Translations under genes and position numbers: made by a program
Assembly (NCBI RefSeq): GCF_003315485.1
Contig: NZ_QNSE01000003.1
Location: forward strand, 248,001 to 312,000
Direction: 5' to 3'
DNA length: 64,000 nt
From: Marinomonas rhizomae
GTDB lineage: Bacteria; Pseudomonadota; Gammaproteobacteria; Pseudomonadales; Marinomonadaceae
Notes under the pieces: generated by a model
What the model saw: the letters and a program-made list of their open reading frames with translations, nothing else
Told to the model about the DNA's origin: nothing
The model's database searches: none
Shown here: piece by piece, positions 63,201-64,000 of the stretch
Layout of the letters: every line of letters begins with the position of its first letter
How positions within the stretch are numbered: position 1 is the first letter of the stretch

Positions 63201-63492
63201 GGTGTTTCAATTTAACATTGATCTCGTGCACCAATCCTTTAGTATTGGTGCGCCATCTGCCCAGTGGTGGACACAATTATCTACAGCTATTGCAGGAGGA
63301 CTCACTTTTGCAACGCCATTAACACTCATTCTTACACCTTGCTTATTGGTTTTAGGTTACCGCCGCAAAGAACGAAAACAGCAGCAAGCACTAGAACAGC
63401 AAACGTCAGAAAAACAAGCACTGAAGAGCGAGCCAAAAAGCAAAGTGCTTGATGAAGTTGACTCTAGAAACAATATCAAAAAAGATAGTTAG
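60280..63492 (+). CDS. RND-family efflux pump inner-membrane subunit
   Basis: A 1070-residue proton-driven exporter with the 12-helix RND layout: helix 1 at 13-30, the first periplasmic loop to about 335, a helix 2-6 block (MLVDGAIVVTEYADRKLAEG includes the relay Asp), a second periplasmic loop to about 865, and helices 8-12 (GVIALAGIVVNNNIVLIDTFNGLR). It belongs to the HAE-1/VexF-like branch. AAGGAGG precedes the ATG. No TolC-like channel gene lies beside it, so a chromosomal TolC elsewhere is presumably used. The C-terminal 40 residues are charged and cytoplasmic. Confidence 0.94.
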   Translation: MQTLIEAALARSRTVMMFFVLILIMGTVSYIEIAKESDPDITIPMAYVSVSLEGISPEDADSLLVHPLEKELKGLEGLKELKSTASEGHASIMLEFESGVDIDQAISDAKDKVDRAKSELPDDADEPTVTEINLSTFPVLRVNLSGNVSFATLSRTAKNLQDSIEAVDGVLEAEISGDRDQQAQIIIRPEQLESYNLSLSDVANFVSANNRLVAAGNLDTGAGRFSLKVPGLLKTKEDILNLPIKADGDQVVLLGDIATGELTFEDPSSYARVEGKRSITLAVSKRVGVNIINTIEAVKATVKSESEQWPDGIEYKLTGDKSTDIETSLNDLFNNVLAATLLVMIVIVWALGVRSAFLVGLAIPGAFLSGILILDLQGYTINMVVLFALILSVGMLVDGAIVVTEYADRKLAEGASKRQAYSEAAKRMAWPITASTATTLAVFMPLLFWPDIVGEFMRFMPITIIATLASSLVMALIVLPTIGSIIGKKGAYTEKTMRALRITETGDLTELTGPTGFYGRMLTRLVEYPAWVLLFTIVLLFSIFASYGQFGKGIEFFPNIEPESANLDIRARGDLSLKEKDALVRQVEKQVIGTPALKSVVVTTYATPGNNAAPDSIGSISMEFIDWYKREPAGVILDQIREKTKQISGIEISAEKEQGGPQSGADIQLQLSSNYSDALNVAADEISKQLLSRDEIITVSDDRSLPGIEWRIDINREEASRYGVDVNSLGNVIKLVTTGITLSDFLPEGADDKIDIVLRYPVNQRSLDQLDQLQIPTNQGSIPASNFIHRYAAPKQGIINRTDGKKTIKIDADVKDGLVVDEVIKAIKVKLDAAGIDKSVSYEFRGNTEDQQKSMIFLIKAFGVAFFIMAIILVTQFNNFFQCLLILSAVVFSTMGVFIGLMVKGQPFGIVMSGVGVIALAGIVVNNNIVLIDTFNGLRKQGMMVREAAIRTGVQRLRPVMLTTITTILGLVPMVFQFNIDLVHQSFSIGAPSAQWWTQLSTAIAGGLTFATPLTLILTPCLLVLGYRRKERKQQQALEQQTSEKQALKSEPKSKVLDEVDSRNNIKKDS

Positions 63493-63502
63493 AATTGTCA
63501 TC

Positions 63503-63543
63503 AAAAAAGCGGATTTAGAGCATATTCTAAATCCGCTTTCTTT
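63503..63543 (+). terminator. Bidirectional terminator between the RND and metZ genes
   Basis: GCGGATTTAGA / TCTAAATCCGC stem with a 6-nt loop, A-run before and T-rich after, 11 nt past the pump stop codon. Confidence 0.85.
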
Positions 63544-63566
63544 GTTATCACTAGTTACTAATAAAC

Positions 63567-64000
63567 TTAGATCAATTGGTCTAGTGCAGCTTTAACATCG
63601 GCAATAATATCATCAATATCTTCCAGGCCGACAGAAACACGAATTAAGCCTTCCGTAATGCCCGCTTTAGCTTTTTCATCGTCTGTTAAGCGTCCATGAG
63701 TGGTAGTAGCTGGATGAGTTACCAGAGTCTTAGTATCTCCTAAATTACCTGTGATGGACATTAACTTGGCAGCATTGATAACAGACCAAGCGGCCTTGCG
63801 GCCACCCTCAACTTCAAACGACAACAAGCCACCAAAATCTTTTTGCTGCTGTTTAGCCAGCTCATGATATTTATGGCCCGGCAACCCACCGTAATTGACT
63901 TTAACCACTTTAGGGTGAGCGTCCAAAAATGTAGCTAGCTTCATAGCATTAGCCGAATGAGCTGTCATACGCAAAGATAAGGTCTCAAGGCCATTCAACA
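63567..64000 (-). CDS. metZ: O-succinylhomoserine sulfhydrylase (C-terminal part, cut by window end)
   Basis: The last 144 or so residues of a Cys/Met-metabolism PLP enzyme. LETLSLRMTAHSANAMKLATFL, VNYGGLPGHKYHELAKQQ, and LVTHPATTTHGRLTDDEKAKAGI with IRVSVGLEDIDDII are typical, and the SVGLED end and THGRL spacing favour MetZ over MetB or methionine gamma-lyase. MetZ makes homocysteine from O-succinylhomoserine and sulfide. The PLP lysine and N-terminus lie outside the window. The frame is open to the last base. Confidence 0.85.
   Translation of the reverse strand, partial: LNGLETLSLRMTAHSANAMKLATFLDAHPKVVKVNYGGLPGHKYHELAKQQQKDFGGLLSFEVEGGRKAAWSVINAAKLMSITGNLGDTKTLVTHPATTTHGRLTDDEKAKAGITEGLIRVSVGLEDIDDIIADVKAALDQLI

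Noticed and set aside
1-64000. Insertion sequences, prophage or defence islands
   Set aside because: No transposase, integrase, phage structural, restriction or toxin-antitoxin genes were recognised, and gene order is that of conserved chromosomal DNA.

Overview
The window is ordinary chromosomal DNA from a moderately AT-rich marine-type gammaproteobacterium. Gene content and protein flavour fit the Oceanospirillales, and Marinomonas or a close relative is my best guess: RNase E with a long acidic/basic tail, EpmC, PilZ/GGDEF signalling, ETF-QO next to a long acyl-CoA dehydrogenase, and a pabC-mltG-tmk-holB-tatD cluster. The genus is inference and was not tested. I see no insertion sequence, prophage, CRISPR array or integrated island. 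Both ends are cut, and the right end stops inside a metZ-like gene.

Layout. 1-3.4 kb: copper operon on the minus strand (MerR regulator, CopA ATPase, and an overlapping 39-residue membrane peptide). 3.4-10 kb: NDH-2, a YaiI/DUF188 protein, ETF-ubiquinone oxidoreductase, an acyl-CoA dehydrogenase and an AraC regulator. 10-14 kb: small orphan proteins, a cytochrome b562-like protein, a small exported protein that probably starts at ATT, and a LonB-type protease. 14.2-18.5 kb: tatD, holB, tmk, mltG and pabC, directly downstream of an eight-gene tRNA-Glu/tRNA-Gly array (18.5-19.5 kb) that contains a 289-bp-period tandem duplication. 19.7-25.1 kb: yajG, alaA, htpX, a PilZ protein, pdxB and epmC.

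25.3-31.4 kb: the glycine/one-carbon locus, with gcvT divergent from glyA-gcvH-gcvP. Two identical 16-bp perfect palindromes lie in the divergent control region. 31.5-39.6 kb: regulators and transporters, namely LysR with a divergent frameshifted MFS gene, a diguanylate cyclase, a CLCA_X-type protein, a LysE exporter with a divergent AraC regulator, and a DASS transporter. 39.8-46.3 kb: rluC divergent from rne, which has a long leader and eleven perfect 9-bp repeats in its tail, then a SulP transporter. 46.4-51.5 kb: a complete peptide/nickel-type ABC importer.

51.9-58.9 kb: uup followed by a DUF2760 protein and two divergent Hsp70-like ATPases packed 3 nt apart. This is the least understood gene set in the window and the best candidate for an undescribed system. 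59.2-63.5 kb: an RND efflux adaptor and pump without an outer-membrane channel gene.

Most genes are well-known housekeeping functions. The points I consider worth a second look are the Hsp70/DUF2760 operon, the glycine-locus palindromes, the ATT start, the RNase E repeat tract, the tRNA duplication, and several small ORFs absent from length-limited gene calls. Start codons were moved where a Shine-Dalgarno sequence, a promoter or family length argued for it, and this is stated in each entry.
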